Source: Solirubrobacter ginsenosidimutans
GTDB taxonomy: Bacteria; Actinomycetota; Thermoleophilia; Solirubrobacterales; Solirubrobacteraceae
Reading direction: 5' to 3'
Assembly (NCBI RefSeq): GCF_027587205.1
Contig: NZ_JAPDOD010000053.1
Coordinates: 1 to 61,901, forward strand
Length of the DNA stretch: 61,901 nucleotides
Below the pieces are notes generated by a model. That model ran no database searches, was not told where the DNA came from, and was given only the letters and a program-made list of their open reading frames with translations. A program made the position numbers and the translations under genes. Within the stretch, counting starts at the first letter, position 1. Each line of letters opens with the position of its first letter. Below, piece by piece: positions 25,408-34,653 of this stretch.

Positions 25408-26862
25408 CTAGACCGCCTTCGCGGGCTTGGCGACGGCGAGGTACGCGAGGCCGGCCAGCGTGATCAGCGTGACGACCATCGGCGCGGCCCACACCTGGTA
25501 CCACGGCGCGCCGACCGGGGCGAGCGACGTGCGCGGCCAGGCGACGTTGACCGTCTCGAACGCGAGCCACGCCACCGCCAGCACATTGAGCACGATACGC
25601 GCCTTCGAGCGCGAGAGGACGCCCTGGTAGCGGCCGGCGAGCGCGGCGACGGCGACCAGCAGGAACGCGCAGTAGATCGCGGCGGTGCCGAACGTGATCA
25701 GGCTCCCGATCGCGGTCGCCTCGAGGCCGAGCAGGAGGCCGAGCCAGGCGACGAGGGTCGTCGCGACGATCCCGCCGATCGGCGCCTGGCGGGCGTCGAC
25801 CTTGCGCAGGAAGCCCGAGAACGGCAGCACGCCGTCGCGCGCGACGGAGTAGATCCCGCGCGCCGTGCCGCCCTGCGCGGCCATGCCGCAGGCGATGAAC
25901 GCCAGCAGGACGATCGCGGCGAACGGCTTGCTCGACCAGTCGCCGAAGCTCGACACCACCGCCGTCGAGACCGGGTCGATGTCCTTGCCCGCGACCACCG
26001 CGGCCGGATCGGGATGCGCGAGCGTGGTGGCGAACGCGTTGAGGATCACGAGCGCGCCGACGCTCAGCAGCGCCATCCAGACCGCCCGCGGGACGTGCTT
26101 CGCTGCGCCCTTGGTCTCCTCCGCGGCGGCCACGGTCGAGTCGAAGCCGATGAACGCCCAGCCGGCGACGGCGAGCGCGGCGAGCAGCGCGGCGAACGTC
26201 GAGCCGCCGCTCAGCGACTCCGCCCCGAAGGTGTCGAAGAGCGTGCCGAAGCCCTGCTCGCGGAAGACCAGCAGCAGCGCGAGACCGATGCCCACGGACG
26301 CGATCGCCTCGGCCGCCACGCCCATCCGCAGCGCGAGCTTCAAAGCATCCACGCCCACCGCGTTCACCAGCGAGCACAGCAGGACGAGCAGCGCGCCGGT
26401 GATCACGATCGCGTGCGCCGTCGGCGTGATCCCGAGCAGCGTCAGCGCCCACGGCGCGCCGAGGTAGGCGATCGTCGTGTTGGCGACGGCGTAGGCACAC
26501 AGCGCGACCCAGCCGGTGAACCAGCCGTAGCGCGGCCCGATCAGGCGGCGCGTCCACTGATAGGCGCCGTTGGCGAGCGGCCACTTGCCGGCCAGCTCGG
26601 AGTAGACGCTGAGGAGCAGGCACTGGCCGGCGAGCGCGACCGGCAGCACCCACAGCCACGCTCCACCTGCGACGACCATGCCGACGAGCACGACCGCGTA
26701 GAGCCCGACGACCGGCGAGATCGTCGCGAAGCCCATCGCGACCGAGTCGAAGATCCCCATCCCCCGCTTGAGCTCCTGCTCGTAGCCCAGCTCTTGTACG
26801 CGGCGCGCGTCGCCGTCTGCGCTGGGCGGATCGAACGTCTCAGTTGCGGTCACGGTCGCCAT
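25408..26862 (-). CDS. APC-superfamily amino-acid/amine permease
   Basis: 484 aa from ATG 26862, chosen for the AAAGGAGA Shine-Dalgarno 4-6 nt upstream and because longer starts would run through the operator. About 12 transmembrane segments; APC signatures SVAMGFATISPVVGLYAV in TM1, GKWPLANGAYQWTRRLIGPRYGWFTGW and AFIGFDSTVAAAEETK. Probably imports an amino acid or amine for the adjacent amidohydrolase. It faces the TetR gene across two operator-like palindromes, one covering a candidate -10. Confidence 0.9.
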   Translation of the reverse strand: MATVTATETFDPPSADGDARRVQELGYEQELKRGMGIFDSVAMGFATISPVVGLYAVVLVGMVVAGGAWLWVLPVALAGQCLLLSVYSELAGKWPLANGAYQWTRRLIGPRYGWFTGWVALCAYAVANTTIAYLGAPWALTLLGITPTAHAIVITGALLVLLCSLVNAVGVDALKLALRMGVAAEAIASVGIGLALLLVFREQGFGTLFDTFGAESLSGGSTFAALLAALAVAGWAFIGFDSTVAAAEETKGAAKHVPRAVWMALLSVGALVILNAFATTLAHPDPAAVVAGKDIDPVSTAVVSSFGDWSSKPFAAIVLLAFIACGMAAQGGTARGIYSVARDGVLPFSGFLRKVDARQAPIGGIVATTLVAWLGLLLGLEATAIGSLITFGTAAIYCAFLLVAVAALAGRYQGVLSRSKARIVLNVLAVAWLAFETVNVAWPRTSLAPVGAPWYQVWAAPMVVTLITLAGLAYLAVAKPAKAV

Positions 26863-26878
26863 CGTCTCTCCTTTGGGA

Positions 26879-26916
26879 AAACTAGCGGCGCTAGTCTGAA
26901 CTAACAGTGCTAGTTT
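26879..26916. promoter_or_regulatory. Twin TetR-type operators overlapping divergent -10 elements
   Basis: Two palindromes fit ACTAgC-NNN-GCTAGT: 26881-26895 (perfect) and 26900-26914 (one mismatch), centres 19 bp apart. TAGTTT hexamers lie on both outer edges: on the minus strand at 26884-26879, 16 nt before the permease ATG and its Shine-Dalgarno, and on the plus strand at 26911-26916, 7 nt before the TetR GTG. Binding would cover both -10 boxes. Operator assignment is inferred from symmetry and position. Confidence 0.75.
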
Positions 26917-26923
26917 TGTCAAG

Positions 26924-27553
26924 GTGCCGCGCCCGTCGAAGCCGCTTCTGTCCCGCCGCGGGATCGCCGTCGAAGCGCTCGCGCTGGTCGACGAGGAGGG
27001 CATCGAGGCGCTGACGACGCGCAAGCTCGCGAAGCGCCTCGGCGTCGAAGGGCCGTCGCTCTACAACCACGTGGCGGGCCGCGAGGACCTGCTGGACGAG
27101 ATGACCGCGCTGATCGGCGAGCAGATCGACACGGCGCCGCTCGAGCACGAGGACTGGCGCGTCGGGTTCGTGGAGTTCGCCCGCTCCTACCGCCGCGCGT
27201 TCGCCGCGCACCCGCACATCGTCGCCACCGTCAGCGCCCGCGCGGTCCGCACCGACGTGGCACTGCGCGCGTACGACCGCGCGTTCGCAGCCTTCGAGCG
27301 CTTCGGCTGGGACGGCCACACCGCGAGCGTCGTGATGGCCGCGATCGACTTCCTCGTCCTCGGCTCGGCGATCGAGACGTTCAAGGGCGGCTTCGACCGC
27401 CCCGCCGGCGCCTACGACCCCGACTACCCGCACCTCGCGGGCGCCCTGCGCGCCGCCGGCGACGACGACATCGACGACCTCGGCTTCGAGCTCGGGCTCG
27501 CCGCGGTCGTCGCCTGGCTCGAGCGGGTGGAGGCGAAGACCACCCAAGGGTGA
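26924..27553 (+). CDS. TetR/AcrR-family regulator
   Basis: 209 aa from GTG 26924. Helix-turn-helix at ~10-55 (IEALTTRKLAKRLGVEGPSLYNHVAGREDLLDEM), followed by a TetR_C-type helical ligand-binding domain. It is divergent from the permease-amidohydrolase operon with two palindromic operators in the 61-bp gap, so autoregulation plus control of that operon is the natural reading. The start lies 7 nt after TAGTTT, suggesting a leaderless message. The effector is unknown, plausibly the permease substrate. Confidence 0.9.
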   Translation: MPRPSKPLLSRRGIAVEALALVDEEGIEALTTRKLAKRLGVEGPSLYNHVAGREDLLDEMTALIGEQIDTAPLEHEDWRVGFVEFARSYRRAFAAHPHIVATVSARAVRTDVALRAYDRAFAAFERFGWDGHTASVVMAAIDFLVLGSAIETFKGGFDRPAGAYDPDYPHLAGALRAAGDDDIDDLGFELGLAAVVAWLERVEAKTTQG

Positions 27554-27576
27554 GGCGAGCACTCATGTGGCGCCCT

Positions 27577-27582
27577 TAGCGT
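27577..27582 (+). promoter_or_regulatory. Candidate -10 (TAGCGT), leaderless
   Basis: TAGCGT sits 7 nt before the ATG at 27590. The same hexamer precedes the ureA and DUF1116 starts. No convincing -35 was seen. Confidence 0.4.
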
Positions 27583-27589
27583 CGAAGCC

Positions 27590-28216
27590 ATGCTCCGCCC
27601 GATCGCCGCCCTCGGCTCCCTGATCGCCGTTCTCGCCGTCGCCGCTCCCGCCCACGCCGCCGCGCCGAGCTGCCAGCGCGACGGCGCCACGTTGCTCGCC
27701 GCGTCCGGCAACGCCCGCGTCGTCTCCGTCAAGGAGAAGGCCCAGCACTCCGAGACCCGCCGCGTCCGCCTCTACGGCTGCTGGACGACCACCGGCCGGC
27801 GCTTCACGCTCTTCCTCCAGCGCGACTTCGGGCTCGACCTGATCGAGCGCGCCCACATCGAGATCGTCGGCGGGCGCTACATCGGGATCATCCGCGAGTT
27901 CGAGGGCGGCGCGAGCGAGTCGCAGACCGCGGGCACGTGGGATGCCTCCAAGCACGTCGCGCTGCGCAACTCCAAGCCCTGCGACGAGGTCTCGATCGGG
28001 GACTTCAGCGGCGTCGAGGACGCGGTCTTCTACAAGAACGGCGGCATGGCGTACTCGTGCAACGGCAACCTGCGCCTGACCGATGGCAAGGGCGACCGCG
28101 AGCTGGAGCCCCAGGGCGCGAAGGTCAACTCGCTGGCCGTCTCGGCCAACTCGTTCAACGCCGGCCCGGTCCTGCTCTACCGCGCCGATACGACGCTGAA
28201 GCTGATCGTTCTTTGA
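27590..28216 (+). CDS. Secreted protein of unknown function
   Basis: 208 aa. A clear signal peptide (MLRPIAALGSLIAVLAVAAPAHA, cleavage ~23) precedes a small beta-rich domain with Cys at about residues 27, 51, 128 and 154, which could form two disulfides (CWTTTGRRFTLF; SKPCDEVSIGDFSGVEDAVFYKNG). I do not recognise the family. The next gene starts 4 bp after its stop, so they probably form an operon of exported proteins. Codon use is normal for the window. Confidence 0.7.
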   Translation: MLRPIAALGSLIAVLAVAAPAHAAAPSCQRDGATLLAASGNARVVSVKEKAQHSETRRVRLYGCWTTTGRRFTLFLQRDFGLDLIERAHIEIVGGRYIGIIREFEGGASESQTAGTWDASKHVALRNSKPCDEVSIGDFSGVEDAVFYKNGGMAYSCNGNLRLTDGKGDRELEPQGAKVNSLAVSANSFNAGPVLLYRADTTLKLIVL

Positions 28217-28220
28217 CAGG

Positions 28221-29306
28221 ATGCGCCCCATGCTGCGCTGGGGCGTCTCGATCCTGCTGCTGACGATCGGGCTGGCGGCGCCGGCCCAGGCCCTGCCGCC
28301 TGAGCCGCCACCGGCGCCGCTCACACCCGCCGACGGCGCGTCGGTGCCGGTCAACGCCGACGGCATCCCGGTGACGTTCGGCTGCCCCGTCTACACGCAG
28401 TACAAGACGGGCGAGTTCACGCTTCCCGGCGGGCCGAAGGAATACGGGCTCTCGATGTCGGCGGCGCCGGCGCTCGGCGCCGACGGGCGGCTGACGAACC
28501 CCGTAGCGACCGTCAGCGGCGGCTCGGCGCCGCCCCCGGGCGGCGACCAGTGCGCGTGGGTGCTCGCCGCGGGCGGCGCACAGCGCCCGCAGGAGACGCC
28601 CGGCACCTACTACTGGCAGGTCTGGCGCTTCTGCAGCGGGTGCACCAGCGGCTACGAGACCGGCCCGGTCCGCACGCTCACGCTGACGGCGAACGCGACG
28701 CTCGCGGTCAAGCCGCCGAGGACGATCTACGCCGGCTACCCGTTCATCCTGCCGGTGACCGCCACCGGCGTGGCGAACTTCACGCCGCTGGCCGTACGGC
28801 GCAGCGGCGGGGCGACGGTCGGAGCGGGGACGGTGACGAGCGAGAGCGCGCAGCCGACGGTGACCCTCTCGGGCTCGACGAAGCTCTCCGCGGAGGTGAC
28901 GCTCGGCTCCCAGACCGTCGTCAGCCCCGAGGTGAGCGTCAAGGTGCTCAGGGCCAAGACGTGGAAGACGAAGGCGTCTGACGACGGCGCGTACAAGGGC
29001 TCGCGCTCCTCGAAGTTCACCGTCGCCAAGCACGGCCGCGAGCTGCGCTCTCTGACCGTGAGCGTCGCGATGCTCTGCCCGACGCCCGGGATGGTCGGCC
29101 AGTTCACGACCCAGATCGGCGTGGCCAAGGTGAAGACGGTCCGGCTCGCGCCCGACGGCTCGTTCGTGGGCGTGGCGGTGCCGGAGGAGGCGACCTCGAT
29201 CCGGGTGCGCGGGAAGATCGGCAAGCGCAAGCTCAGCGGCGGCATCGCCGAGCTGTCGGTCGGCAGTTGCTCGGGCACGGCGAAGTTCACCGCCAAGAAG
29301 GGCTAA
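28221..29306 (+). CDS. Secreted Ig-like/beta-sandwich protein of unknown function
   Basis: 361 aa from ATG 28221 (ATG 28230 also possible). A signal peptide (LRWGVSILLLTIGLAAPAQA) is followed by a Pro-rich stretch, a fibronectin-like N-terminal domain with Cys pairs (TFGCPVY, DQCAWV, FCSGC) and a second Ser/Thr/Val-rich beta domain ending in a basic KFTAKKG tail. Likely exported and surface-associated. No enzyme motifs; the family is not recognised. Confidence 0.65.
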   Translation: MRPMLRWGVSILLLTIGLAAPAQALPPEPPPAPLTPADGASVPVNADGIPVTFGCPVYTQYKTGEFTLPGGPKEYGLSMSAAPALGADGRLTNPVATVSGGSAPPPGGDQCAWVLAAGGAQRPQETPGTYYWQVWRFCSGCTSGYETGPVRTLTLTANATLAVKPPRTIYAGYPFILPVTATGVANFTPLAVRRSGGATVGAGTVTSESAQPTVTLSGSTKLSAEVTLGSQTVVSPEVSVKVLRAKTWKTKASDDGAYKGSRSSKFTVAKHGRELRSLTVSVAMLCPTPGMVGQFTTQIGVAKVKTVRLAPDGSFVGVAVPEEATSIRVRGKIGKRKLSGGIAELSVGSCSGTAKFTAKKG

Positions 29307-29316
29307 GTTCCGGCGC

Positions 29317-30333
29317 TTGCCGTCCGCCGCGTTCCGCCTGTCCGACCCCGAAGCGCAATACACCGCGGTGCGCTTGTCCAGCGACATCTCGGGCGCTGCG
29401 TTCACACGCGAGGGCGACGACTGGGTGCTCGAGCTCGAACTGGCGGACGTGCTGCGGCTCGAGTACAAGCTCGAGGTCTTCCACCGCGACGGCACCAACG
29501 CGTGGATCCTCGACCCCGCCAACCCGAAGCGCACGCCGGGCGCGTTCGGCGAGAAGTCGGTGATCGAGCTGCCGGGCTACGCGCCGCCGGCGTGGCTCGA
29601 CGCCGAGGCCCTGCCCGGCCGCTTCGACGAGCTCGTGATCCGTGGCCGCGGACTCGGGGCGCTGGTCGGGATGCGGGTGTGGAGCCCGGCCGACGTCGCG
29701 CCCGGCACGCCGCTGCGCCTGTTGCTGGCCAACGACGGGCCGGAGTACGACGCGATGGCGTCGCTCACGCGCTTCAGCGCGGCGAAGATCGCGGCGGGGG
29801 AGCTCCCGCAGCACCGCGTCGCCCTGCTCGCTCCCGGCGACCGCAACGAGTGGTACTCGGCCTCGGCCGTCTACGCGCGGGTGCTGGCCAACGACGTCGT
29901 GCCCGCGCTGCGCGACGCGTTCGGGCTGGTCGGCACGCCGGCGGCGATGGGCGCGAGCCTCGGCGGCCTGGCGATGCTGCACGCGCAGCGGCGCTTTCCG
30001 CGGGCGTTCGGCGCGCTGTTCATGCAGTCGGGCTCGTTCTTCGTCCCGCGCTTCGACTCGCAGGAGAGCGGCTTCGGCCGTTACGCGCGGATCATCCGCT
30101 TCGTCCGCGAGACGCTCAACGACGGGCAGCACGCCATGCCCGTCCCGACGGCGATCACGGTCGGCCGCGCGGAGGAGAACGCCTACAACAATCGCGAGAT
30201 GGCGCGTGCGCTGTCCGAGCAGGGGTACGACGTGTCCTTGGAGGAGGTGGCCGACCTGCACAACTACGTCGGTTGGCGGGATGCTTTGGACCCGCACCTG
30301 ACCGCGCTCCTGCAGAAAGCCTGGAGACGATGA
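29317..30333 (+). CDS. Enterochelin-esterase-like alpha/beta hydrolase (first of two esterases)
   Basis: 338 aa from TTG 29317. The N-terminal ~95 residues are a beta-sandwich like that of Fes/IroD-type esterases (FTREGDDWVLELEL..LEYKLEVFHRDG). The hydrolase domain carries the nucleophile elbow GASLGG with an upstream LLANDGPEYD, and DLHNYVGWRDAL supplies the probable catalytic His. Cytoplasmic, since no signal peptide is present. Its stop overlaps the next esterase (ATGA at 30330), and the ATP-grasp gene follows that, so the three act as a unit. The substrate is unknown; siderophore or peptide esters are only a guess. Confidence 0.8.
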   Translation: MPSAAFRLSDPEAQYTAVRLSSDISGAAFTREGDDWVLELELADVLRLEYKLEVFHRDGTNAWILDPANPKRTPGAFGEKSVIELPGYAPPAWLDAEALPGRFDELVIRGRGLGALVGMRVWSPADVAPGTPLRLLLANDGPEYDAMASLTRFSAAKIAAGELPQHRVALLAPGDRNEWYSASAVYARVLANDVVPALRDAFGLVGTPAAMGASLGGLAMLHAQRRFPRAFGALFMQSGSFFVPRFDSQESGFGRYARIIRFVRETLNDGQHAMPVPTAITVGRAEENAYNNREMARALSEQGYDVSLEEVADLHNYVGWRDALDPHLTALLQKAWRR

Positions 30334-31067
30334 ACGCGCACCACCACGAGCTGTACTCCCACGCGATCGGCACGCATGGCGCGGTCGTCGCCTACGGCCA
30401 CTACGGCCGGCCGGTGCTCGCCTTCCCGTCGGAGGGCGGGCGGGCGTACGACTGGCAGGACAACGGGATGATCGGCGCGCTGTCGGAGCTCCTCGACGCC
30501 GGCCGGATGAAGCTCTACTGCGTCGACTCCTTCGACGCGACCTCCTGGTCGAACCAGTCGATCCCGCTCGAGGAGCGGGCGCGGCACCACGCGCGCTACG
30601 AGTCGTGGATCGTCGACGACGTGGTGCCGTTCATCCAGCACGACGCCGGCGGCGAGATCATCACCACGGGGATCAGCCTCGGCGCCTTCCACGCCGCCAA
30701 CTTCGCGCTCAAGCGGGCGGATCTCTTCCCGCTGGCGATCTGCATGTCGGGCAACTACGACCCGTCGACCTGGAACGGGTGGGGCGAGCGCGGAGACGCG
30801 GCCTACTTCAACAACCCGCTCGACTACGTCGGCCAGTTCGAGGGCGACCACCTCGAATGGCTCCGCTCCCGGCTCAGCCTGCTGCTCGTCTGCGGGCAGG
30901 GGCAGTGGGAGGACACCACCGGCTCCCTGGAGTCCACCAAGCGTCTGGCCGGCCTGCTCGCCGAGAAGGGCATCCGTCACGAACTGGACCTGTGGGGCTA
31001 CGACGTCCCGCACGACTGGCAGTCGTGGCGCGCCCAGATCGCCCACCATCTCCCGAGGTTCTGCTGA
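30330..31067 (+). CDS. Esterase-like alpha/beta hydrolase (second of two esterases)
   Basis: 245 aa from ATG 30330. Esterase-D/antigen-85-like fold: FPSEGGRAYDWQ near the N-terminus, nucleophile elbow GISLGAF, MSGNYDPSTWN after it, and YDVPHDWQSWR with the likely catalytic His. Half the length of its neighbour because it lacks the N-terminal sandwich, and the two are clearly diverged. It overlaps the upstream esterase by 4 nt and the downstream ATP-grasp gene by 1 nt (TGATG). Role as for that module. Confidence 0.8.
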   Translation: MNAHHHELYSHAIGTHGAVVAYGHYGRPVLAFPSEGGRAYDWQDNGMIGALSELLDAGRMKLYCVDSFDATSWSNQSIPLEERARHHARYESWIVDDVVPFIQHDAGGEIITTGISLGAFHAANFALKRADLFPLAICMSGNYDPSTWNGWGERGDAAYFNNPLDYVGQFEGDHLEWLRSRLSLLLVCGQGQWEDTTGSLESTKRLAGLLAEKGIRHELDLWGYDVPHDWQSWRAQIAHHLPRFC

Positions 31068-32317
31068 TGTCTTCAGACCATCTGATCGGCCTCCTGCTCG
31101 GCACCGAGGAGGACTGGCCGCGCGCCTTCGAGACGCTGCTCGGGCGGATCGGGCCGGTGACGTACAACGGCGCGACGCACAACCTGACGACCGAGCGGAT
31201 CACGATCGAGCCGTTCGACCTGCGCGACAAGCCGCGCTACAACCTCGTCGTCGACCGGCTCGCCTGGTGGTACTTCGTCCCGCGCGAATGGCTGAAGAAG
31301 GTCGCGTTGATGAACGACGTGTACCTGCTCAACTCGCCGTTCACGTTCCAGGCGATGGAGAAGCACGCGGCGTACTGCGCGATGCTGCGCCTTGGCCTGA
31401 AGGTGCCGGAGACGGTGCTCATCCCGCACAAGAACCCGCCGGAGAACACCCGCTTCGAGTACACCGCGGCGAAGTACAACAAGCCGTTCGACCTCGGGGA
31501 GATCGCGGCCAAGATCGGCTACCCGCTGTTCATGAAGCCCTACGACGGCGGGCAGTGGGTGGGCGTGACGCGCATCAAGGACGAGGCGATGCTGCGCAAG
31601 ACCTACGACGAGTCCGGCGAGCGCCTGATGCACCTGCAGGCGTCGGTCGAGGGGTTCGACCACTTCGCGCGGTCTCTGAGCATCGGGGCCGAGACGATGG
31701 TCATGGACTTCCGCCCGGACGAGCCGATGCACAACCGCTACGCGGTCTCGCACGACTTCCTGACCCCGGAGACCGGCGACGAGATCCTCACGATCTCGCG
31801 CCTGATCAACGCGTTCTTCCGCTGGGAGTTCAACTCCTGCGAGACGCTCGTGCGCGGCACCGAGGCGCATCCGATCGACTACGCCAACGCGTCGCCGGAC
31901 GTCGCCCTGACCTCGCTGCACTACTACTGGCCGTGGGCGATCAGCGCGCTGTTGAAGTGGTCGATCTTCTGCACCGTCACCGAGCGCCCGCCGCGCGCCG
32001 CCGACTTCGACCCGCACCTGTACTTCGAGATCGGCGACCGCGAGGATCTCTCCTACGAGGAGAAGCTGGCCGAGTACCGCAAGATCGCCGACCACTACTT
32101 CGAGGTCGACAAGTACACGGAGTTCTGCGCGACGGCGCTGAAGGACGTCGACGAGCTGATGCTCGACTGGATCTCCTCACCCGCGTTCGACGCGCTGCTG
32201 GTCGAGACCGTCCAGACGACCTACCCGGTGCACGAGCAGGAGAAGTTCCTCGCCCACTTCCGCGGCCTGCTCGGGCTGTGGGCGCACGAGCGCGGGCGGT
32301 CGCTGCAGACCGTATAG
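31067..32317 (+). CDS. ATP-grasp family ligase-like protein
   Basis: 416 aa. Features of RimK/ATP-grasp enzymes: N-terminal pre-ATP-grasp region (LLLGTEEDWPRAFE), the central FTFQAMEKHAAYCAMLRLGLKVPETVLIPHK segment, the lysine-bearing IGYPLFMKPYDGGQWVGVTRI lid and a C-terminal acidic EFNSCETLVRG metal region. ATP-grasp enzymes join a carboxylate to an amine, thiol or hydroxyl. Coupled to two esterases, it may form or edit an ester/amide product. The C-terminal ~110 residues are helical and I recognise no named family there. Confidence 0.75.
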   Translation: MSSDHLIGLLLGTEEDWPRAFETLLGRIGPVTYNGATHNLTTERITIEPFDLRDKPRYNLVVDRLAWWYFVPREWLKKVALMNDVYLLNSPFTFQAMEKHAAYCAMLRLGLKVPETVLIPHKNPPENTRFEYTAAKYNKPFDLGEIAAKIGYPLFMKPYDGGQWVGVTRIKDEAMLRKTYDESGERLMHLQASVEGFDHFARSLSIGAETMVMDFRPDEPMHNRYAVSHDFLTPETGDEILTISRLINAFFRWEFNSCETLVRGTEAHPIDYANASPDVALTSLHYYWPWAISALLKWSIFCTVTERPPRAADFDPHLYFEIGDREDLSYEEKLAEYRKIADHYFEVDKYTEFCATALKDVDELMLDWISSPAFDALLVETVQTTYPVHEQEKFLAHFRGLLGLWAHERGRSLQTV

Positions 32318-32372
32318 GCCGCGGGTCCGAATTTGCTCCCCCGGTCCAATAGCGTGGTCCGGGGGCCGCGGT

Positions 32373-32378
32373 TAGCGT
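32373..32378 (+). promoter_or_regulatory. Candidate -10 (TAGCGT) for the urease operon
   Basis: TAGCGT precedes the preferred ureA GTG (32389) by 10 nt; a second TAGCGT copy lies at 32350-32355. A GC-rich hairpin with arms CCCCCGG/CCGGGGG occupies the region between the ATP-grasp stop and ureA. Inferred. Confidence 0.4.
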
Positions 32379-32388
32379 GGCGCGCTCA

Positions 32389-32691
32389 GTGCAGCTGTCG
32401 CCGTCGGACCAATCCAAGCTCCTGCTCGCCGTCGCCGGCATGGTCGCGCGCGACCGGCGCGAGCGGGGCGTGAAGCTCAATCAGCCCGAGGCGGTCGCGC
32501 TGCTCTCGTGCTGGGTGATCGAGCGCGCCCGGGAGGGCCGCTCGGTCGCGGACCTGATGTCCGCCGGGCGCGAGGTGCTCGGGCGCGACGACGTGATGCA
32601 GGGGGTCCCGGAGCTTGTGAACGAGGTGCAGGTGGAGGCGACGTTCCCGGACGGGCGCAAGCTCGTGACGCTGCACGAGCCGATCGCATGA
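32389..32691 (+). CDS. ureA: Urease gamma subunit
   Basis: 100 aa from GTG 32389, the canonical UreA length; the GTG at 32377 would add four residues and sits inside the -10-like hexamer. Signature: [73 protein letters not shown]. Part of the (UreABC)3 urease that converts urea to ammonia and carbamate. Its stop overlaps ureB (ATGA). First gene of ureABCFGD. Confidence 0.95.
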   Translation: MQLSPSDQSKLLLAVAGMVARDRRERGVKLNQPEAVALLSCWVIERAREGRSVADLMSAGREVLGRDDVMQGVPELVNEVQVEATFPDGRKLVTLHEPIA

Positions 32692-32972
32692 TTCCTGGTG
32701 AGTTGGTCACAGCTCCGGGCGAGCTCGAGCTCAACGCGGGGCGCGAGACGAAGACGCTGCGGGTGATGAACACCGGCGACCGGCCGATCCAGGTCGGCTC
32801 GCACTTTCACTTCGCGGCGGTCAACGAGGCGCTGGCGTTCGATCGCGGCGCCGCCGACGGCTTCCGCCTCGACGTGCCGGCGGGCACGTCGGTGCGGTTC
32901 GAGCCGGGTGCCGAGAAGGACGTCTCGCTCGTCGCCCTCGGCGGGTCCAAGACGGTGCCGGGCCTGCGATGA
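32688..32972 (+). CDS. ureB: Urease beta subunit
   Basis: 94 aa from ATG 32688. Typical Ure[60 protein letters not shown]. Structural subunit that stabilises the active-site flap of UreC. Overlaps ureA and ureC by 4 nt each. Confidence 0.96.
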   Translation: MIPGELVTAPGELELNAGRETKTLRVMNTGDRPIQVGSHFHFAAVNEALAFDRGAADGFRLDVPAGTSVRFEPGAEKDVSLVALGGSKTVPGLR

Positions 32973-34651
32973 GGATCTCGCGCGAGCGCTACGGGGCTTT
33001 GTACGGCCCGACGGTCGGCGACAAGCTGCGCCTGGCGGACACCGACCTCTGGCTCGAGGTCGAGGAGGACCGCTGCGTGGGCGGCGACGAGGCGGTCTTC
33101 GGCGGCGGCAAGACGATCCGCGAGTCGATGCTCCAGGGCATGCGAACGTCGGCCGGCGGCGCCCCGGACACCGTGATCACGAACGTCGTCGTGCTCGATC
33201 ACTGGGGCATCGTCAAGTGCGACCTCGGGATCAAGGCCGGGCGGATCACGGCGCTGGGCAAGGCGGGCAACCCCGACGTGATGGACGGCGTGCACCCGGA
33301 CCTCGAGATCGGGCCGACGACCGAGATCATCGCCGGCGAGGGGCGGATCGTCACCGCGGGCGGGATCGACGGGCACGTGCACTTCATCTGCCCGCAGATC
33401 GTCGACGAGGCGGTCGCGGCCGGGATGACGACGCTGATCGGCGGCGGCACCGGGCCGGCGGAGGGCACGCGGGCGACGACCTGCACGCCCTCCCCGTGGG
33501 CGATCCGGGAGATGCTGCTGGCGATGGACGAGCTACCGGTCAACGTGTTGCTGCTCGGCAAGGGCAACACGATGTCGCTGGATGGGATGCGCGAGCAGGC
33601 CCGCGCCGGCGCCGGCGGCTTCAAGCTGCACGAGGACTGGGGCTCGACGCCCGCCGTGATCGACGCCTGCCTGCGGATCGCCGACGAGACCGGCGTGCAG
33701 GTCGCGATCCACACCGACACGCTGAACGAGGCGGGGTACGTCGAGACGACGCTGGAGGCGATCGGCGGCCGGACGATCCACAGCTACCACACCGAGGGCG
33801 CGGGCGGCGGGCACGCGCCGGACATCATCTCCGTCGCCGGCGTGCCGAACGTCCTGCCGTCCTCGACGAACCCGACGCGCCCGCACACGGTCAACACCGT
33901 CGACGAGCACCTCGACATGCTGATCGTCTGCCACCACCTCAACCCGCGGATCCCGGAGGACCTCGCGTTCGCCGAGAGCCGCATGCGGGGTACGACGATC
34001 GCCGCCGAGGACGTCCTGCACGACATGGGCGCGATCTCGATGATCGGCTCCGACGCGCAGGCGATGGGGCGGGTGGGCGAGACGATCGTCCGCACGTGGC
34101 AGACCGCGCACGTGATGGCGCGTCGACGCGGGGGTGACGGCAACGAGCGCTTGAAGCGCTACGTCGCCAAGTACACGATCAACCCCGCGATCGCGCACGG
34201 GATCGCCGACGAGGTGGGGTCCGTCGAGGTGGGCAAGCTCGCCGACCTCGTCCTGTGGGACCCGGCGTACTTCGCGATCCGGCCGCGCCTGGTGTTGAAG
34301 GGCGGCGCGATCGCCTACGCGCCGATGGGTGACGCCAACGCCTCGATCCCGACGCCGCAACCGGTCCTCATGCGACCGATGTTCGCCGGCGGCGGGCGGC
34401 TGGCGGCGCGCTGCTCGCTGACGTTCGTCTCCCACACCGCGGTCGAGACCCTGCACGACCTCGGACTCCAATCCCGCGTGGTCGCCGTCAAGGACACCCG
34501 CTCGATCACCAAGGCCGACATGGTCGCCAACGACGCCTGCCCCGAGATCCGCGTCGAGCCGGACACCTTCAAGGTCTGGGTCGACGGCGACGAGATCGTC
34601 CCCGACCCCGCGACCGAACTGCCGCTCGCCCAGCGCTACTCGCTCTTTTAG
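32969..34651 (+). CDS. ureC: Urease alpha (catalytic) subunit
   Basis: 560 aa, about the usual length. Active-site elements are intact: HVHFICP nickel-binding His pair, [10 protein letters not shown] with the Lys that becomes carbamylated, [10 protein letters not shown], the [20 protein letters not shown] flap with its Cys, and the [17 protein letters not shown]sp ligand. Hydrolyses urea in the cytoplasm. ATG 32969 overlaps ureB by 4 nt; the stop TAG overlaps a GTG at 34651 just before ureF. Confidence 0.97.
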   Translation: MRISRERYGALYGPTVGDKLRLADTDLWLEVEEDRCVGGDEAVFGGGKTIRESMLQGMRTSAGGAPDTVITNVVVLDHWGIVKCDLGIKAGRITALGKAGNPDVMDGVHPDLEIGPTTEIIAGEGRIVTAGGIDGHVHFICPQIVDEAVAAGMTTLIGGGTGPAEGTRATTCTPSPWAIREMLLAMDELPVNVLLLGKGNTMSLDGMREQARAGAGGFKLHEDWGSTPAVIDACLRIADETGVQVAIHTDTLNEAGYVETTLEAIGGRTIHSYHTEGAGGGHAPDIISVAGVPNVLPSSTNPTRPHTVNTVDEHLDMLIVCHHLNPRIPEDLAFAESRMRGTTIAAEDVLHDMGAISMIGSDAQAMGRVGETIVRTWQTAHVMARRRGGDGNERLKRYVAKYTINPAIAHGIADEVGSVEVGKLADLVLWDPAYFAIRPRLVLKGGAIAYAPMGDANASIPTPQPVLMRPMFAGGGRLAARCSLTFVSHTAVETLHDLGLQSRVVAVKDTRSITKADMVANDACPEIRVEPDTFKVWVDGDEIVPDPATELPLAQRYSLF

Positions 34652-34653
34652 TG

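Noticed and set aside
27551..27589. A -35 element partnering TAGCGT before the gene at 27590
   Set aside because: The position 17 bp upstream reads GGTGAG-like sequence without TTGACA similarity, so only the -10 is proposed.
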